NCBI RefSeq assembly: GCF_003315515.1
Contig: NZ_QNRY01000002.1
Coordinates: forward strand, 1-64,000
Direction of reading: 5' to 3'
Length of the DNA: 64,000 nucleotides
From: Brenneria salicis ATCC 15712 = DSM 30166
GTDB taxonomy: Bacteria; Pseudomonadota; Gammaproteobacteria; Enterobacterales; Enterobacteriaceae
In this document: positions 12,632 through 23,362 of the stretch, piece by piece
How positions within the stretch are numbered: the first letter of the stretch is position 1
Layout of the letters: each line of letters begins with the position of its first letter
Position numbers and translations under genes: made by a program
Notes under the pieces: generated by a model
Seen by the model: only the letters and a program-made list of their open reading frames with translations
What the model was told of the DNA's origin: nothing
Databases searched by the model: none

Positions 12632-13264
12632 ATGAGTGCAACCGCGCTTGGTATGATGTTAATCGCGTATCTATGTGGCTCTATTTCCAGTGCGATTCTG
12701 GTGTGTCGCATCGCCGGGCTGCCGGATCCGCGCCAACATGGTTCAGGCAACCCTGGCGCCACCAACGTGCTGCGTATTGGCGGGAAAGCCGCCGCTGCCG
12801 CCGTATTGGTTTTCGATGTGCTGAAAGGTATGTTGCCCGTCTGGGCGGCCTACGCGCTGGGCGTTCCGCCGTTCTATCTCGGCCTGACCGCCATTACCGC
12901 TTGTCTGGGGCATATCTATCCCGTTTTTTTTCGTTTTCGCGGCGGCAAAGGCGTTGCCACGGCTTTCGGCGCCATTGCGCCGATCGGTTGGGATCTGACC
13001 GGTCTGATGACCGGCACCTGGTTGCTGACCGTATTGCTGAGCGGTTATTCATCACTCGGCGCCATCATCAGCGCGCTGATTGCGCCGTTTTACGTCTGGT
13101 GGTTTAAACCGCAGTTCACCTTTCCCGTCGCCATGCTTTCCTGCCTGATCCTGTTGCGTCATCACGATAATATTCAACGCCTGTGGCGTGGCCAGGAAGG
13201 GAAAATCTGGCATAAACTCGGCAAGAAAAAGCCATCTGATACCCAGAAAGATGAGCAATGTTGA
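12632..13264 (+). CDS. plsY: Glycerol-3-phosphate acyltransferase PlsY
   Basis: 210 residues with five to six membrane helices. It transfers acyl from acyl-phosphate to glycerol 3-phosphate, the first step of phospholipid synthesis. Conserved loops: [12 protein letters not shown] (about 37-48), [12 protein letters not shown] (about 100-112) and the [10 protein letters not shown] segment near the end. The ATG at 12632 gives the family N-terminus; the frame is open 90 bases further upstream without homology. Divergent from folB. Confidence 0.95.
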   Translation: MSATALGMMLIAYLCGSISSAILVCRIAGLPDPRQHGSGNPGATNVLRIGGKAAAAAVLVFDVLKGMLPVWAAYALGVPPFYLGLTAITACLGHIYPVFFRFRGGKGVATAFGAIAPIGWDLTGLMTGTWLLTVLLSGYSSLGAIISALIAPFYVWWFKPQFTFPVAMLSCLILLRHHDNIQRLWRGQEGKIWHKLGKKKPSDTQKDEQC

Positions 13265-13299
13265 TACGCGGATGCAATAAAAACAACGTGATGAAAAGC

Positions 13300-13334
13300 A
13301 AAAAGGCGCAGACGCCACATACAGCGCCTGCGCC
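13300..13334 (-). terminator. Rho-independent terminator of the chemoreceptor gene
   Basis: On the minus strand a GC-rich stem (GGCGCAGGCGC pairing with a near-perfect partner) is followed by TTTTT, about 24 bases after the chemoreceptor stop codon. Confidence 0.8.
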
Positions 13335-13357
13335 CCGGTCAGGTACTTAACAACGGA

Positions 13358-14944
13358 TTAATGCTGGCCGATAGCCATCATTTCCTGCCGATCCAGCTTG
13401 AACAACGCCATACTTTGCGCCAGTTGACGCGCCTGCTCCTCCAGCGAACGAGTGGCTGCGGCGGATTCCTCAACCAAAGAGGCATTATGCTGCGCGACTT
13501 CGTCCATCTGGGAAACCGCCAGATTGACCTGCTCAATACCGTTGCTCTGTTCACGCGTCGCCGTCGAAATCTCCCGCATCAATGTTGTTACATGCGCCAC
13601 CGACGCGGAAATTTCATCCATGGTTTTACTGGCGATCTGCGCGATATCCTCGCCTTCTTTCACCCGCGTTTGAGAATCACTCATTAACGTTTTAATCTCT
13701 TTGGCGGACTGAGCGCTGCGTTGCGCCAGATTGCGCACTTCCCCGGCGACCACGGCAAACCCGCGACCTTGTTCACCGGCTCTGGCCGCTTCCACCGCCG
13801 CATTCAACGCCAGAATGTTGGTTTGGAATGCAATACCGTCGATAACCGCCAGAATATCGCCAATACGAGCCGAACTGCTGGAGATCGTATGCATTTTCTC
13901 AATCATCTGGCCCATCGCGTCGCTGCCTTTATCGGCAATATCAGAAACCGTCTGCGCCAGTTCATGCGCCTGGGCAGCATTTTCCGCATTGAGTTTCACT
14001 GTCGCGGTCAACTGCTCCATGCTGGCAGCAGTTTGTTCGAGCGATGCCGCCGATTCTTCGGTGCGCGCCGCCAGGTTCGCATTTCCCATTGCCAGTTCGC
14101 CAGTACCGATATCGATTTGTCCGCCAGCGTCACGCACGCGTCCTACCGCCAGCGAGAGGGAATGCTGCATGGTTTTCATCGACTGAATCAGCCGGCCAAT
14201 CTCATTTCTGCCGCCTTCTTCAATCTCCTGCGTCAAATCACCGCTGGCAATAAACGCCAACTGAGCCACCGCACGCTCAAGCGGAGAGAGGATCAGACGC
14301 TTCAAGACGATCCAGGCGATCAACACCAATAACAGGGCCAGCCCGCCGGAAATACCGATGGTGATCAGGCGGCTGAAAGCGAAGCTCTCTGCCTGATCAA
14401 CCATGCCTTGACCCACATTCAGGGCAAAATCGCGAAAATCGTTATTGGCCTTGTCCATGTCTATGCTGAGCGGCGGAATCACATTTTCCAGCACCCGATA
14501 ATACTCATCCACCCGACCACGTTTCAGCGCATCAACCATTGGCTGAATACCTTTGTCGATATAGACGCTATAGTGGTTCTGCACCGCCGCGGCGAGGATC
14601 GTTCCCTCTTCCGTCACCGTGCCATAGCCCAAAAAGCGGATCATTTCCCGTCGGGACAGATCGATGTAGTTTTGCGCCCGCGCCACCGATGCCTCAGCCA
14701 ACTCGGTCATTCCGCTTTCCATCTGGCGGGCGGCCAGCGCCGCGCCTGTCCTGGCGCGTAACGAAGCGGTATAACTGCCTGCCAACGCAGTGACTTCTTT
14801 TCCCTGAATTTTATCGATCGTAGTAAGTGACTTTATTCCCTGATTGATAGCGCTGACGCCAATCCCGCATACCAACGTCAATAGCAACACCATCATTCCC
14901 AACAAGACAATCAAATTCACTTTGATAGTGATATTTTTTAACAT
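13358..14944 (-). CDS. Methyl-accepting chemotaxis protein
   Basis: 528 residues. N-terminal membrane helix (about 7-32), a periplasmic four-helix-bundle sensor (about 35-190), second membrane helix (about 195-215), HAMP (about 216-270) and a long cytoplasmic signalling domain with the conserved hairpin tip [30 protein letters not shown]. This is the Tsr/Tar-type transmembrane receptor layout. The C-terminus lacks a clear NWETF-type CheR tether. The ligand cannot be inferred. It is a paralogue of the receptor at 47079-48635, and a sigma-28-like promoter lies upstream. Confidence 0.92.
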   Translation of the reverse strand: MLKNITIKVNLIVLLGMMVLLLTLVCGIGVSAINQGIKSLTTIDKIQGKEVTALAGSYTASLRARTGAALAARQMESGMTELAEASVARAQNYIDLSRREMIRFLGYGTVTEEGTILAAAVQNHYSVYIDKGIQPMVDALKRGRVDEYYRVLENVIPPLSIDMDKANNDFRDFALNVGQGMVDQAESFAFSRLITIGISGGLALLLVLIAWIVLKRLILSPLERAVAQLAFIASGDLTQEIEEGGRNEIGRLIQSMKTMQHSLSLAVGRVRDAGGQIDIGTGELAMGNANLAARTEESAASLEQTAASMEQLTATVKLNAENAAQAHELAQTVSDIADKGSDAMGQMIEKMHTISSSSARIGDILAVIDGIAFQTNILALNAAVEAARAGEQGRGFAVVAGEVRNLAQRSAQSAKEIKTLMSDSQTRVKEGEDIAQIASKTMDEISASVAHVTTLMREISTATREQSNGIEQVNLAVSQMDEVAQHNASLVEESAAATRSLEEQARQLAQSMALFKLDRQEMMAIGQH

Positions 14945-15022
14945 TACTTATTTCACATCCTGTATTAATGAGGAACATTTTATTAAAGAGAAAACCTCTC
15001 CAGCGCAATTTTTGCTCCACTT

Positions 15023-15049
15023 CTATCGGATTAATCTTTTTATTCTTTA
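15023..15049 (-). promoter_or_regulatory. Sigma-28 (FliA)-type promoter for the chemoreceptor gene
   Basis: Minus strand reads TAAAGAAT, 11 bases, TCCGATAG. The FliA consensus is TAAAGTTT-N11-GCCGATAA, so each half matches at 6 of 8 positions with exact spacing. It lies about 80 bp upstream of the receptor start. Confidence 0.72.
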
Positions 15050-15163
15050 ATCCAGCTGCAATTTAGTAACTTAACTTCGCGTTGAAAAATTTATTTAATT
15101 GTTATGGTTTTATTAAAAACAAGTTTTTTCATTCTCGCTCCAACACAAGCCCTCTTCTAAAAA

Positions 15164-15194
15164 TCGACGACTTTCTCTGTGACTTGGCTATAAT
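15164..15194 (+). promoter_or_regulatory. Putative sigma-70 promoter of ppa
   Basis: A perfect TATAAT at 15189-15194 with a weak TCGACG -35 at 15164, 19-bp spacing, 40 bp upstream of the ppa start. Confidence 0.5.
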
Positions 15195-15234
15195 GACCGC
15201 CACGCAATTTTAGGTTGAAAAGAAGGAAACTGAC

Positions 15235-15765
15235 ATGAGTCTGAACAATGTCCCGGCGGGTAAAGATCTGCCAGAAGATATTTACGTGGTTATTGAAATC
15301 CCCGCGAATGCGGATCCGATCAAATACGAAATTGATAAGGACACCGGCGCACTGTTTGTAGACCGCTTTATGTCTACCGCCATGTTCTACCCATGTAACT
15401 ACGGTTACATCAACCATACCTTGTCTCTGGATGGTGATCCGGTGGATGTGCTGGTGCCGACGCCGTATCCGTTACAACCGGGTTCTGTGATTCGCTGCCG
15501 TCCGGTCGGCGTGCTGAAAATGACCGACGAAGCGGGTGAAGATGCCAAGCTGGTTGCCGTCCCGCACAGCAAACTGAGCAAAGAATACGATCACATTAAA
15601 GACGTTAACGACCTGCCAGAACTGCTGCGTGCGCAGATCGGCCATTTCTTTGAACATTACAAAGATCTGGAAAAAGGCAAGTGGGTGAAGGTGGAAGGTT
15701 GGGATAACGCGGAAGCGGCGAAAGCAGAAATCGTCGCCTCTTTCGAACGCGCTAAAAATAAGTAA
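15235..15765 (+). CDS. ppa: Inorganic pyrophosphatase
   Basis: 176 residues, identical in length to E. coli Ppa. It hydrolyses pyrophosphate to two phosphates and drives biosynthetic reactions. The family I signature DGDPVDVLV (about 66-74) supplies the metal-binding Asp residues, with further conserved residues in [16 protein letters not shown] and EDAKLVAVP. It has the strong ribosome site AGAAGGAA, as expected of an abundant cytosolic enzyme, and is followed by a strong terminator. Confidence 0.97.
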   Translation: MSLNNVPAGKDLPEDIYVVIEIPANADPIKYEIDKDTGALFVDRFMSTAMFYPCNYGYINHTLSLDGDPVDVLVPTPYPLQPGSVIRCRPVGVLKMTDEAGEDAKLVAVPHSKLSKEYDHIKDVNDLPELLRAQIGHFFEHYKDLEKGKWVKVEGWDNAEAAKAEIVASFERAKNK

Positions 15766-15798
15766 GTGTTACCGGGGATATGTCGGTAATCCGGCGTT

Positions 15799-15825
15799 AA
15801 AAACACCGCTTCGCGCGGTGTTTTT
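15799..15825 (+). terminator. Rho-independent terminator of ppa
   Basis: ACACCGC/GCGGTGT stem flanked by A5 and T5, 33 bases after the ppa stop. The symmetric flanks allow it to serve the convergent ytfP side too. Confidence 0.88.
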
Positions 15826-15864
15826 ATTGCGGACGGCAAACGCCGTCCGGCTAATGGGCCCGTT

Positions 15865-16212
15865 TTAAAGCGCCTCAGCGCGTTTCAGCCAGTCGCCGCT
15901 GACGATACGCGGCAACCCTGCTACCGAGTGCTTATAAAGATAGATCCAGGCGTTCCCTAAAGGAGTCGAAATCAACTCACGCTGATACTCGTGGCCGTCG
16001 CGCTTTAACGCATCAAGCTCTGTCAATATTGACGAACTGATGCGATACACTTCGCAATGAATCTCCCCATCACCCGTAACCACCGCCGGATAATGGCCGA
16101 GGTTGTACAACTCATACCCATTGAGTTGGCAATCCCCTAACCATTGCGCGTTGGTCATCCAGTGACTATTTCCCTGTTTGCGTCGTAAACTGCCGTAGAC
16201 AATAATTCGCAT
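15865..16212 (-). CDS. ytfP: YtfP, gamma-glutamylcyclotransferase-like protein
   Basis: 115 residues (E. coli 113). N-terminal VYGSLRRKQGNSHWM is the substrate-binding loop of the AIG2/GGCT fold, and an acidic residue in the central ELDALKRDGHEYQRE segment is the likely catalytic Glu. Physiological substrate unknown. It follows tamB by 2 bp, so it is the third gene of tamA-tamB-ytfP, as in E. coli. Confidence 0.93.
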   Translation of the reverse strand: MRIIVYGSLRRKQGNSHWMTNAQWLGDCQLNGYELYNLGHYPAVVTGDGEIHCEVYRISSSILTELDALKRDGHEYQRELISTPLGNAWIYLYKHSVAGLPRIVSGDWLKRAEAL

Positions 16213-16214
16213 CG

Positions 16215-19200
16215 CTAAAACTCAAACTGATAGAGCACATCTAATGCCTGGCTAATCCCAGACACCGCTTCCAAGTATAACTTTGGCATTAACCGGTAAC
16301 GCAGCGTTAACGTCGCCAAAGAATCAAATATCCCAACACCATATTTGACTTGCAGGCCGGGAAGAACGTAACCGCTGACCACAACCTGAGAATTGTCGCC
16401 AACACCCTGTGTATCCAGAGCTAAATTACTTACGCCAAAAGCCTCGCCGATTTTACCCACAACTTGACCGCTTTGTGCAACCCCTAAACCAACCAACATC
16501 GAGGTCATGGCGGCACTATCCGCGCCGCTGCTTTCCAGACCTTGCCCGCGCAGCAAGTAGGACAAGGCTTCCTGCTGCGACATGGTGGGATCAGAGAACA
16601 CCTCTAATTTCGGCGTGCTAGCCATGCCGGTGACCCGAACGCCTACCGTCACGTCATCTTCCGTGTTGTCTGGGTTACGGATCGCTTCAATGTTCAGCAC
16701 CGGTTGATCCGGCGGGCCGGAGAACAGGATCAGGCCTTTACGGACAATCAGATCCTGCCCGTAAGCCTTGAAGCGACCGGAAGGAATATCTATCTGGCCG
16801 TTCAAGCCCAACCCGCGCTCATCCTGAATCATGTTCAGATCGCCCTGCAAACGAGCGATCAGACCGAACGCGTCCAGCCGCACATCATTACCGACACGAA
16901 TAATCAGGTTACTGTTGATGGGGATGGCCGTGGAAGCTTTTTCCAGCGGCTGGCGCTGCGCATCCAGCAGCACTTCATCGGATGAAACGCCAACCGCGCT
17001 TTCCGGCATATCCTTAACCACAATACGCGCCCAGGGGATGCTGACCGAACCGTTTAGCGCGAACAGTTGCGGCGTGGCCTCAAAGACGATATCCGGCGAC
17101 ACATCCAGACGCGCCGTCGGCGGCAGCGTGACGCGCAACCGCTGGCCTTTCGCCGCAATGCGCGCACGCCAGGCATCCGGCTGCGACCAGTCCGCGTTGC
17201 CGCCCAGATTCAACTGGCCGTTATCGGTTTTCAGGAATCCCTGCAACGTGGAGGACATCCCATTGAAACTCACCGCCAGACGCCCGGTGGTGAGATCAAT
17301 CGGCATCCAACTGCCGTCAATATCCAGTCTTTCCAATGCCATCTGACCGAATACCTGGGGCTGCTGCGCATTGCCGGCCAGACGCAGATTCGCACTCAGC
17401 ATCCCCTCCGCTTTCTCCCCTGTGCGCAATATTGGGTTCAACAGCGTCAGAGAAAGCGCAGTGATGGTGACATTACCGCCAAGATTGCGTTGTCCCTGCG
17501 GATCGGTTATCTGGATATCGCCGCTGAAACGTCCGTTATCACGAATCGCCATCAGCCAGCCAAGTTGCGCTCGTCCGCGATCAAGACCGGCGTTCAGCGT
17601 GAAGGTGTCAAACGCCACCGGTAGCGTGTTCCCCTGTACCTGCTGACGCACATTCACATTGCTGCCCACCAGCGTGATTTTCGCCTGTGGCAAACCCTGT
17701 TCAGCCTGCCAACTGACGTCCGCCCCACCGCTGAATGTTCCCGCCAGCACCGTATCCTCACTCAGGAACGGCTTAAGCATCGCCAAATCAAAGCGATTAA
17801 GGCGAATAGCGGCTTGTCCGCTCGGCCCAATCTCAATGGTTTTCGGCACGCAGAGCTCCGCATTCGGGTTACGCCAGCAGTGCGTGCCAATACTGACTTT
17901 CTGCTGCGCATTCTGATAATCCAGCGCGATCGCCTGTGTCAGATTCCATTCCCCAACCGGGGTTTCAAACCGGGTATTGCTCAGCGAACCGCGCCAGCGC
18001 TGCGCCTGACGATCAAAACTTCCCGACAGCGCCAGCTGACCGGCTACCGGTTCGCCTTGAAGATTCAGACGCAGTTGATGCTGCTGCTCGTTACCCTCGG
18101 CATTCAGCGTCAGCAAACCGATGTTCAGGCTATCCTGACGCAATTGCTCAACGCGCACCGCGAGCTTGCCCGCAACCTGCCGGGTTGGAGACGATGGCGC
18201 GGCAGACGGTTGCCCGGAACGGACGTCGGCATCGACGTTTATCTGGCTGATGGTCATCGCCTGCCAGCGCAGGCCCGATGCGGTGAGATCCGCCAGGATC
18301 TGCGGCTCGCGCAGATTGCCGCGCAATCTCAGGGTTCCCCGCGCGCGACCGGCAAGGCCGGGCAGTATGCCGGTTAATGCGGGCGCATTGAGGTCGGCAT
18401 CCAGTTGCCACTTATCACTCAGTTCGCCTTTAATGTTCAACTGGTTACGTCCCAGCGCCAGATTAAGCCCCGGGATTTGCCACTGTCCCGCCGCGTTGCC
18501 GCGTAATTCGCCTCTGGCGGTCAGCTTGTTCTCTTTCACATTGCCATCCAGACGCAGTTCCGGCACCTGTAGTTGCCAGCTTCCGCCGTAAATGCTGCCG
18601 CGCGTAGTGATTTTGCCATCCACCTTTGCGGGCCATTCCGACCACTGCTGCGCGGTATTGATCCCCTTGAGCAGCAATTCACTGCGCCAACTGATGGCTT
18701 TACTCCAGTCCACCAGCGCGCTCAGGTCGGCATTGCCCTGCAAGGCGGCGACACGCAGCCGGGTTAAATTGAATTGCTGAACATTGCCTTTACCGTCCAG
18801 CAGCAGCGTTGCCGCAGGCAGATCCGTGGCGCGAATATCACTGCGTAACGACAGCGCATAGTCCGTTGCTTTTCCGTTGAATCGCAAACGCAGATCGTTC
18901 GCCTGATATTGCGCGTCGCCGGTCAGCGGCCAGCGGACCTGTGCGGATTCCAGCGTCAGCGCCAATGGCAAGCCCGCCTCCGCCAGTTTGGTTTGCGCCG
19001 TTAACTGCGCACGTTGCGGGCCAGACAGATTCAGCGCTACGTTGAGTTGTTCGCGCAATCCGCCGTCCACCGTCAGCTTGAGTGTTTCGCCTTTCAACGG
19101 ATCAACATTCAGTACGCCATTGGCCGAAAGGGATACCGGCCAATTTTCATTGAGCGTCGCCTCGCCCCGGACGTTCAGCCCGCCTTGCGGCGATTGCACC

Positions 19201-20228
19201 ACCAACCGATCCAGGCGCAGATGCTGATTTTGCGTGGATGCCTGCATCATCAAATCAGAAATCAGTATGTCCTGATCACCGGTCAACCGCAGTTGCTGCG
19301 CGTGGATTTCTATAATCGTCACATCCAGCGGTAACGTGAACTGCGGTAAATCCGGCAGGAGAGGCTTGGAAAAGAATTCGGTCAGACGCTCACCCAGCGG
19401 CGCTTCTTCCGGTTGCGTCGTTTCCTGACTCGCGGTTCTCGCCGGCTGTGATGCGGGGGTGACTGGGCGCTTCTTGGCTATCTCAATCTCTTGCGAGGCG
19501 CCGCTTTCAATCGACTCGCGTACCGTGTTGGTGGTTTCCTTCACCACAGCGGCGACGTCGGCGGCGGTAACTTTTCCATCTTCCAGCACATCAATCGGCG
19601 TTTTCGGTAAGGCGACCAACAGCGCGCTGATTTTGGTTGGCAGCAGCGTGAGCGCCCGTTCCCGCCACTGCATCCCGGTGCGCAACGATCCCAGCGAAAT
19701 GGCGGTGTCATCCACCGTGACCTTCACATTATCCAACGTCAATTGACTCAGCGAGATGGGAAATGGCGCGGACAACGCCGTCAGCGGCTCGCCGGACGCC
19801 GGAGGCGTTTCTGTCGCAGGAAGCGCCGTGGTATCCACCGTTACGTCAACATCTTTTGCCGACAGGTCATTTATGCAAAGCTGACTTTTACGCAAACAGC
19901 CGGTAGCCAGTGATAAATGGAACTCGCCCGCGCGCACCGTCACGCCGGGCATTTGATAACTGAGCTGCCGGAGCGTCAGATCGCGCCAGCCGCCGCTGAC
20001 CTGCGCAATATCCAGTCCCGGCACAAAACGCGCCGCACCATTCAACAGCAGGTGCAAACCTGACGTCGTCCCGACCAGCAATACCAGCGAGATCAGGATT
20101 AACAACAGGAAAGCGCTGATGCCAATGCCCAGTCTTTTAAGCCATTTACCACGTTTTTTCGTGCTTACTCCGCGTGCCGAGGCGTCAGCGTGGGTCGAGG
20201 TTTTGTTCTCTTTCATCTCTTCCGTCAT
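16215..20228 (-). CDS. tamB: Translocation and assembly module protein TamB
   Basis: 1337 residues (E. coli 1259). It is an inner-membrane-anchored periplasmic bridge working with TamA in outer-membrane protein assembly and phospholipid transport. A single N-terminal membrane helix (about 32-55) follows a basic cytoplasmic tail; a long beta-rich repeat region forms the hydrophobic groove; the conserved C-terminal DUF490/TamB domain ends in [14 protein letters not shown]. The excess over E. coli includes a Glu/Thr/Pro-rich insert near residues 240-280. The start ATG overlaps the tamA stop as ATGA, implying translational coupling. Confidence 0.96.
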   Translation of the reverse strand: MTEEMKENKTSTHADASARGVSTKKRGKWLKRLGIGISAFLLLILISLVLLVGTTSGLHLLLNGAARFVPGLDIAQVSGGWRDLTLRQLSYQMPGVTVRAGEFHLSLATGCLRKSQLCINDLSAKDVDVTVDTTALPATETPPASGEPLTALSAPFPISLSQLTLDNVKVTVDDTAISLGSLRTGMQWRERALTLLPTKISALLVALPKTPIDVLEDGKVTAADVAAVVKETTNTVRESIESGASQEIEIAKKRPVTPASQPARTASQETTQPEEAPLGERLTEFFSKPLLPDLPQFTLPLDVTIIEIHAQQLRLTGDQDILISDLMMQASTQNQHLRLDRLVVQSPQGGLNVRGEATLNENWPVSLSANGVLNVDPLKGETLKLTVDGGLREQLNVALNLSGPQRAQLTAQTKLAEAGLPLALTLESAQVRWPLTGDAQYQANDLRLRFNGKATDYALSLRSDIRATDLPAATLLLDGKGNVQQFNLTRLRVAALQGNADLSALVDWSKAISWRSELLLKGINTAQQWSEWPAKVDGKITTRGSIYGGSWQLQVPELRLDGNVKENKLTARGELRGNAAGQWQIPGLNLALGRNQLNIKGELSDKWQLDADLNAPALTGILPGLAGRARGTLRLRGNLREPQILADLTASGLRWQAMTISQINVDADVRSGQPSAAPSSPTRQVAGKLAVRVEQLRQDSLNIGLLTLNAEGNEQQHQLRLNLQGEPVAGQLALSGSFDRQAQRWRGSLSNTRFETPVGEWNLTQAIALDYQNAQQKVSIGTHCWRNPNAELCVPKTIEIGPSGQAAIRLNRFDLAMLKPFLSEDTVLAGTFSGGADVSWQAEQGLPQAKITLVGSNVNVRQQVQGNTLPVAFDTFTLNAGLDRGRAQLGWLMAIRDNGRFSGDIQITDPQGQRNLGGNVTITALSLTLLNPILRTGEKAEGMLSANLRLAGNAQQPQVFGQMALERLDIDGSWMPIDLTTGRLAVSFNGMSSTLQGFLKTDNGQLNLGGNADWSQPDAWRARIAAKGQRLRVTLPPTARLDVSPDIVFEATPQLFALNGSVSIPWARIVVKDMPESAVGVSSDEVLLDAQRQPLEKASTAIPINSNLIIRVGNDVRLDAFGLIARLQGDLNMIQDERGLGLNGQIDIPSGRFKAYGQDLIVRKGLILFSGPPDQPVLNIEAIRNPDNTEDDVTVGVRVTGMASTPKLEVFSDPTMSQQEALSYLLRGQGLESSGADSAAMTSMLVGLGVAQSGQVVGKIGEAFGVSNLALDTQGVGDNSQVVVSGYVLPGLQVKYGVGIFDSLATLTLRYRLMPKLYLEAVSGISQALDVLYQFEF

Positions 20229-22054
20229 AACTCAGGCCCCAACGCGATATAGAACTGCACGCCATTTTTTTCGGGATCGCCGACAGGCATGGCGATATCC
20301 AGCTTCACCGGGCCGATGGGAGAGGCCCAGCGAATACCCACACCGGCCCCGGTTTTGAAATTGTCTTCCTTAATGTCATTCACCGCTTCGCCGGAATCGA
20401 CAAACATCGCGCCCCACCATTTCCCGGTAAAGTTGTACTGATACTCCAATGAACCGGTCGCCAGTTTAGAAGCGCCGGTCAGTTTGCCTTCGCTGTCACG
20501 TGGTGAGATCGATTTGTATTTGTAGCCGCGAATACTGCGATCGCCGCCGGCGAAGAAACGCAGAGAGGGAGGGACACGCGAGAAGCTATTGGTTTCAATC
20601 CACCCCAGATTGCCGCGGGCGACAAACCGGTGTTTCTCCGCCAGCGTTCTAATCCAGACGTTTTGCGCCTGAAAAATCGTAAAATCAATGTCCGATCCCC
20701 ACAGAGTATCGGAAACATCGATCGAATAACGCTGGGAATCGCCCCAAACCGGCATTAATCCACCGCGCTGGCGGGTGCGGTTAATACTCACGCCGGGATA
20801 AATCAGCATGGTCGTGTCGGTCACGCTGCCTTGTGTAAAGTGGTCAAGGCTCCAGCGCAGATTAATCGCCCGTTGCCAGCCGCTGGAGAGATCCCAGTAG
20901 CGCGCCACATTCAGCGTGGTTGCATCGGATTGGGTGTCGTTGAGGTCTTCCCGCTTAAAACCGCCTTGCAACAGGTAATACTGTTCCAGCGGGTTTTTCA
21001 ATAGCGGGATCTTATAGCTCAGGTCGAGCGATTGCTCTGGCGCCGATACGCTCAGGCTGCTCTCAAGACTATGACCGCGAGAGTTAAGCCAGGGTTTGTT
21101 CCACGTGGTTTTAAAGCGCGGCCCCACATCTGTCGCGTAGCCTACTCCGGTTTCAATCTGATTACGGGTTCGCGGGCTGACCACGGCTTCCAGAGGCAGA
21201 ACCCTGGTGGTTTTCGATTGTTCAAAATCAGGCGAAACCACAACCGAATTGAACCAGCCCGTCGCGGACAGACGGCGGTTTAACTCGCCTAATTCTTCAC
21301 TGCTGTAAAAGTCGCCCGAATGGAAAGGCACCAGATTTTGCAGATAATCGTCGCGGATTTGCGCGCCATGAAATGTTACCTTGCCAAAGCGGTAGCGTTC
21401 GCCGCTATCGAAATCGATATCCCAGAATGCCAGTTTCTCTTCGCGCTGGATCCCTAACTGGCTGCGTTGGAAATGAGCATCGAAATATCCTTTACGCAGG
21501 GAGAGATTATTCAGCCCGCTTTTAAAGCTATCGTAATCACCGTGGTTCAACACCGAACCGATCGCAGGTTTATCGTCCCGCAGTCGCTGCTGAAAATCGC
21601 TGTCGTCGCGGGCGCCGCCCCGCAGCATGACATTCACTTCGGCGATCCTGACCGGTTCGCCTGGCGTCACGCTGGCAATCAGAACAGGCCGTCCGCCATT
21701 CACGGCAGGCCTGAATTCAAAGGCGATCTGCGGATCGTAATACCCCAATGCGCGCAATCCCTGACGAATAACCTCGTCAACCCTGGCGCGAAAGCGGCCA
21801 TCCGCGTTGACTTCATCAGCGGCGATGGTCGATAAGCGCGCACGCACATTCTTTTGCAACGCGCCTTCCAGCCCCGTCACCTGTAAACGAACGTTGGCGG
21901 CATAAGTCGGCGGGGCGAACAACAATACAGTTAACAATGCAGTTAATAAACTGATTGAGGTTAATAAACCGGGTGCGCTCAATGCCCTGAAGGGGCGATA
22001 CCGTGGCACGCCAAAGCCAGAAAAACCGAGTTTTGATCCTGTAAGAATGGTCAC
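20225..22054 (-). CDS. tamA: Outer-membrane assembly factor TamA
   Basis: 609 residues (E. coli 577). Omp85-family barrel that, with TamB, helps insert a subset of autotransporters and other barrels. Signal peptide near residues 30-52 (cleavage after TYA), three POTRA domains (about 53-300), then a 16-strand barrel with the VRGY-type motif [13 protein letters not shown] and terminal FYIALGPEL. Start is GTG at 22054 with AGGGAG five bases upstream. This leaves an unusually long positively charged leader before the hydrophobic core. Confidence 0.95.
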   Translation of the reverse strand: MTILTGSKLGFSGFGVPRYRPFRALSAPGLLTSISLLTALLTVLLFAPPTYAANVRLQVTGLEGALQKNVRARLSTIAADEVNADGRFRARVDEVIRQGLRALGYYDPQIAFEFRPAVNGGRPVLIASVTPGEPVRIAEVNVMLRGGARDDSDFQQRLRDDKPAIGSVLNHGDYDSFKSGLNNLSLRKGYFDAHFQRSQLGIQREEKLAFWDIDFDSGERYRFGKVTFHGAQIRDDYLQNLVPFHSGDFYSSEELGELNRRLSATGWFNSVVVSPDFEQSKTTRVLPLEAVVSPRTRNQIETGVGYATDVGPRFKTTWNKPWLNSRGHSLESSLSVSAPEQSLDLSYKIPLLKNPLEQYYLLQGGFKREDLNDTQSDATTLNVARYWDLSSGWQRAINLRWSLDHFTQGSVTDTTMLIYPGVSINRTRQRGGLMPVWGDSQRYSIDVSDTLWGSDIDFTIFQAQNVWIRTLAEKHRFVARGNLGWIETNSFSRVPPSLRFFAGGDRSIRGYKYKSISPRDSEGKLTGASKLATGSLEYQYNFTGKWWGAMFVDSGEAVNDIKEDNFKTGAGVGIRWASPIGPVKLDIAMPVGDPEKNGVQFYIALGPEL

Positions 22055-22406
22055 TGAACTCCCTGATTACATCAATCTGTTACACCAAATCTATAGCATG
22101 ACTTTTATAACATCGCCGCTTTGACATCGGTTTTACTACCGCGCTCACACGCGCTGACCGGAGAAAAAATCGGCCTCAATCGTGGTTGAGACGGCTCAGC
22201 CCACTAAGGTTAGCGATAAATGCTGATTTTTTCCCTTAAAAATGGATTAAAACCTGTAAAAATTAAAGTGCAGCGTTTTAGGTAAACATAACCTTAACAT
22301 TAAACAACCTTCAGTGATAAAGACAGAACAAAACTTCTCGGTTATTCTCTGATTACCTGCATTATCCAAACAACATGATAGCCACCGCCACGCGGGAGTT
22401 GACAAA
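22055..22406. other. Divergent tamA/msrA intergenic region
   Basis: About 350 bp, AT-rich toward msrA. It must hold promoters for tamA and msrA. Apart from a small CTCAA/TTGAG hairpin near 22185 nothing specific was recognised. Confidence 0.4.
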
Positions 22407-23048
22407 GTGATATTTCATACCGATAAAACATTGCGTATAAAACCTTCCGATGCCTTACCGGGACGCACCACGCCCATGCCGGTAGCCAGATTGCATGTGG
22501 TAAACGAGCGCTCGATGACGCACGTCCCGGATAATATGGACGTCGCCCTTTTCGCTATGGGATGTTTCTGGGGAGCCGAGCGTTTATTCTGGCAACAGCC
22601 CGGCGTCTACAGCACGGCGGCGGGATATATCGGCGGTTACACGCCGAATCCGACCTATCGTGAAGTTTGCAGTGGAAAAACCGATCACGCTGAAGCCGTG
22701 CGGGTGGTGTTTGATCCCGCCGTTATCAGCTATAGCCAGTTACTGAAACTGTTTTGGGAAAACCACGATCCTGCGCAGGGAATGCGTCAGGGCGGCGATA
22801 TCGGCACACAATATCGATCCGGCATTTATACGCTCACGCCGGCACAGGAACAGGCCGCGCAGGAAAGTTATCGGCAATTTCAGCAGGCGATGCAAGCGAG
22901 TGGCGATAACCGCACCATCAGTACCGAAATCGTCCCCGCCGGTCCTTTCTATTATGCCGAGGACGAGCATCAGCAATATCTGCACAAAAATCCCGGCGGC
23001 TATTGCGGATTGGGCGGCACCGGGGTTTGCCTGCCGCCTCAGCCTTGA
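22407..23048 (+). CDS. msrA: Peptide methionine-S-sulfoxide reductase MsrA
   Basis: 213 residues (E. coli 212). Repairs oxidised methionine (S-epimer) in proteins using thioredoxin. Catalytic motif GCFWGAE (nucleophilic Cys near 52) and recycling Cys residues in the C-terminal [15 protein letters not shown]. Start GTG at 22407 aligns with the family N-terminus ([13 protein letters not shown] soon after). Divergent from tamA as in E. coli. Confidence 0.96.
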   Translation: MIFHTDKTLRIKPSDALPGRTTPMPVARLHVVNERSMTHVPDNMDVALFAMGCFWGAERLFWQQPGVYSTAAGYIGGYTPNPTYREVCSGKTDHAEAVRVVFDPAVISYSQLLKLFWENHDPAQGMRQGGDIGTQYRSGIYTLTPAQEQAAQESYRQFQQAMQASGDNRTISTEIVPAGPFYYAEDEHQQYLHKNPGGYCGLGGTGVCLPPQP

Positions 23049-23153
23049 TCGCTGGCGGGACTTTCATCACTCCTGTTATACTGCGCGCGTTATATCCAAT
23101 TGATTTTCAGATGCGGAAAGCCCAACTTCCCGCATCGGGAAAGATGACAGAAA

Positions 23154-23244
23154 TATACCCTGAATAATTCGCGTTGCGGCGACGTCCATTAATGGGACGA
23201 ATAATAAAGCCAACGCACCGCCAACTTGAAGAATCACGGGAATA
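23154..23244. repeat. Degenerate palindromic intergenic repeat between msrA and ytfL
   Basis: About 91 bp with imperfect terminal inverted repeats: left TATACCCTGAATAATTCGCG, right end the approximate reverse complement (CAACTTGAAGAATCACGGGA...). An inner GTCCATTAATGGGAC is nearly self-complementary. The termini resemble short palindromic repeats common between genes in Serratia, Yersinia and Pectobacteriaceae (recollection, not a database result). No coding capacity. The rest of the 314-bp msrA-ytfL gap holds a GATGCGG/CCGCATC hairpin near 23110-23137. Confidence 0.6.
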
Positions 23245-23362
23245 TTTATTTAACTAATTCGGGCTGACTTCCAGCCTTGTTAACGGCTAACCATGCGTTA
23301 TCTGAAATGATTTACCTTTCTGAGGATCGCCTGTTCCCCTTGCGGGCAATTGCGAAAAAAAC

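Noticed and set aside
13721-14332. 203-residue open frame opposite the chemoreceptor
   Set aside because: Complement of the highly conserved signalling domain; it appears likewise opposite the second receptor, as shadows of homologues do.
17067-17624. 185-residue open frame opposite tamB
   Set aside because: One of many shadow frames over tamB; no motif.
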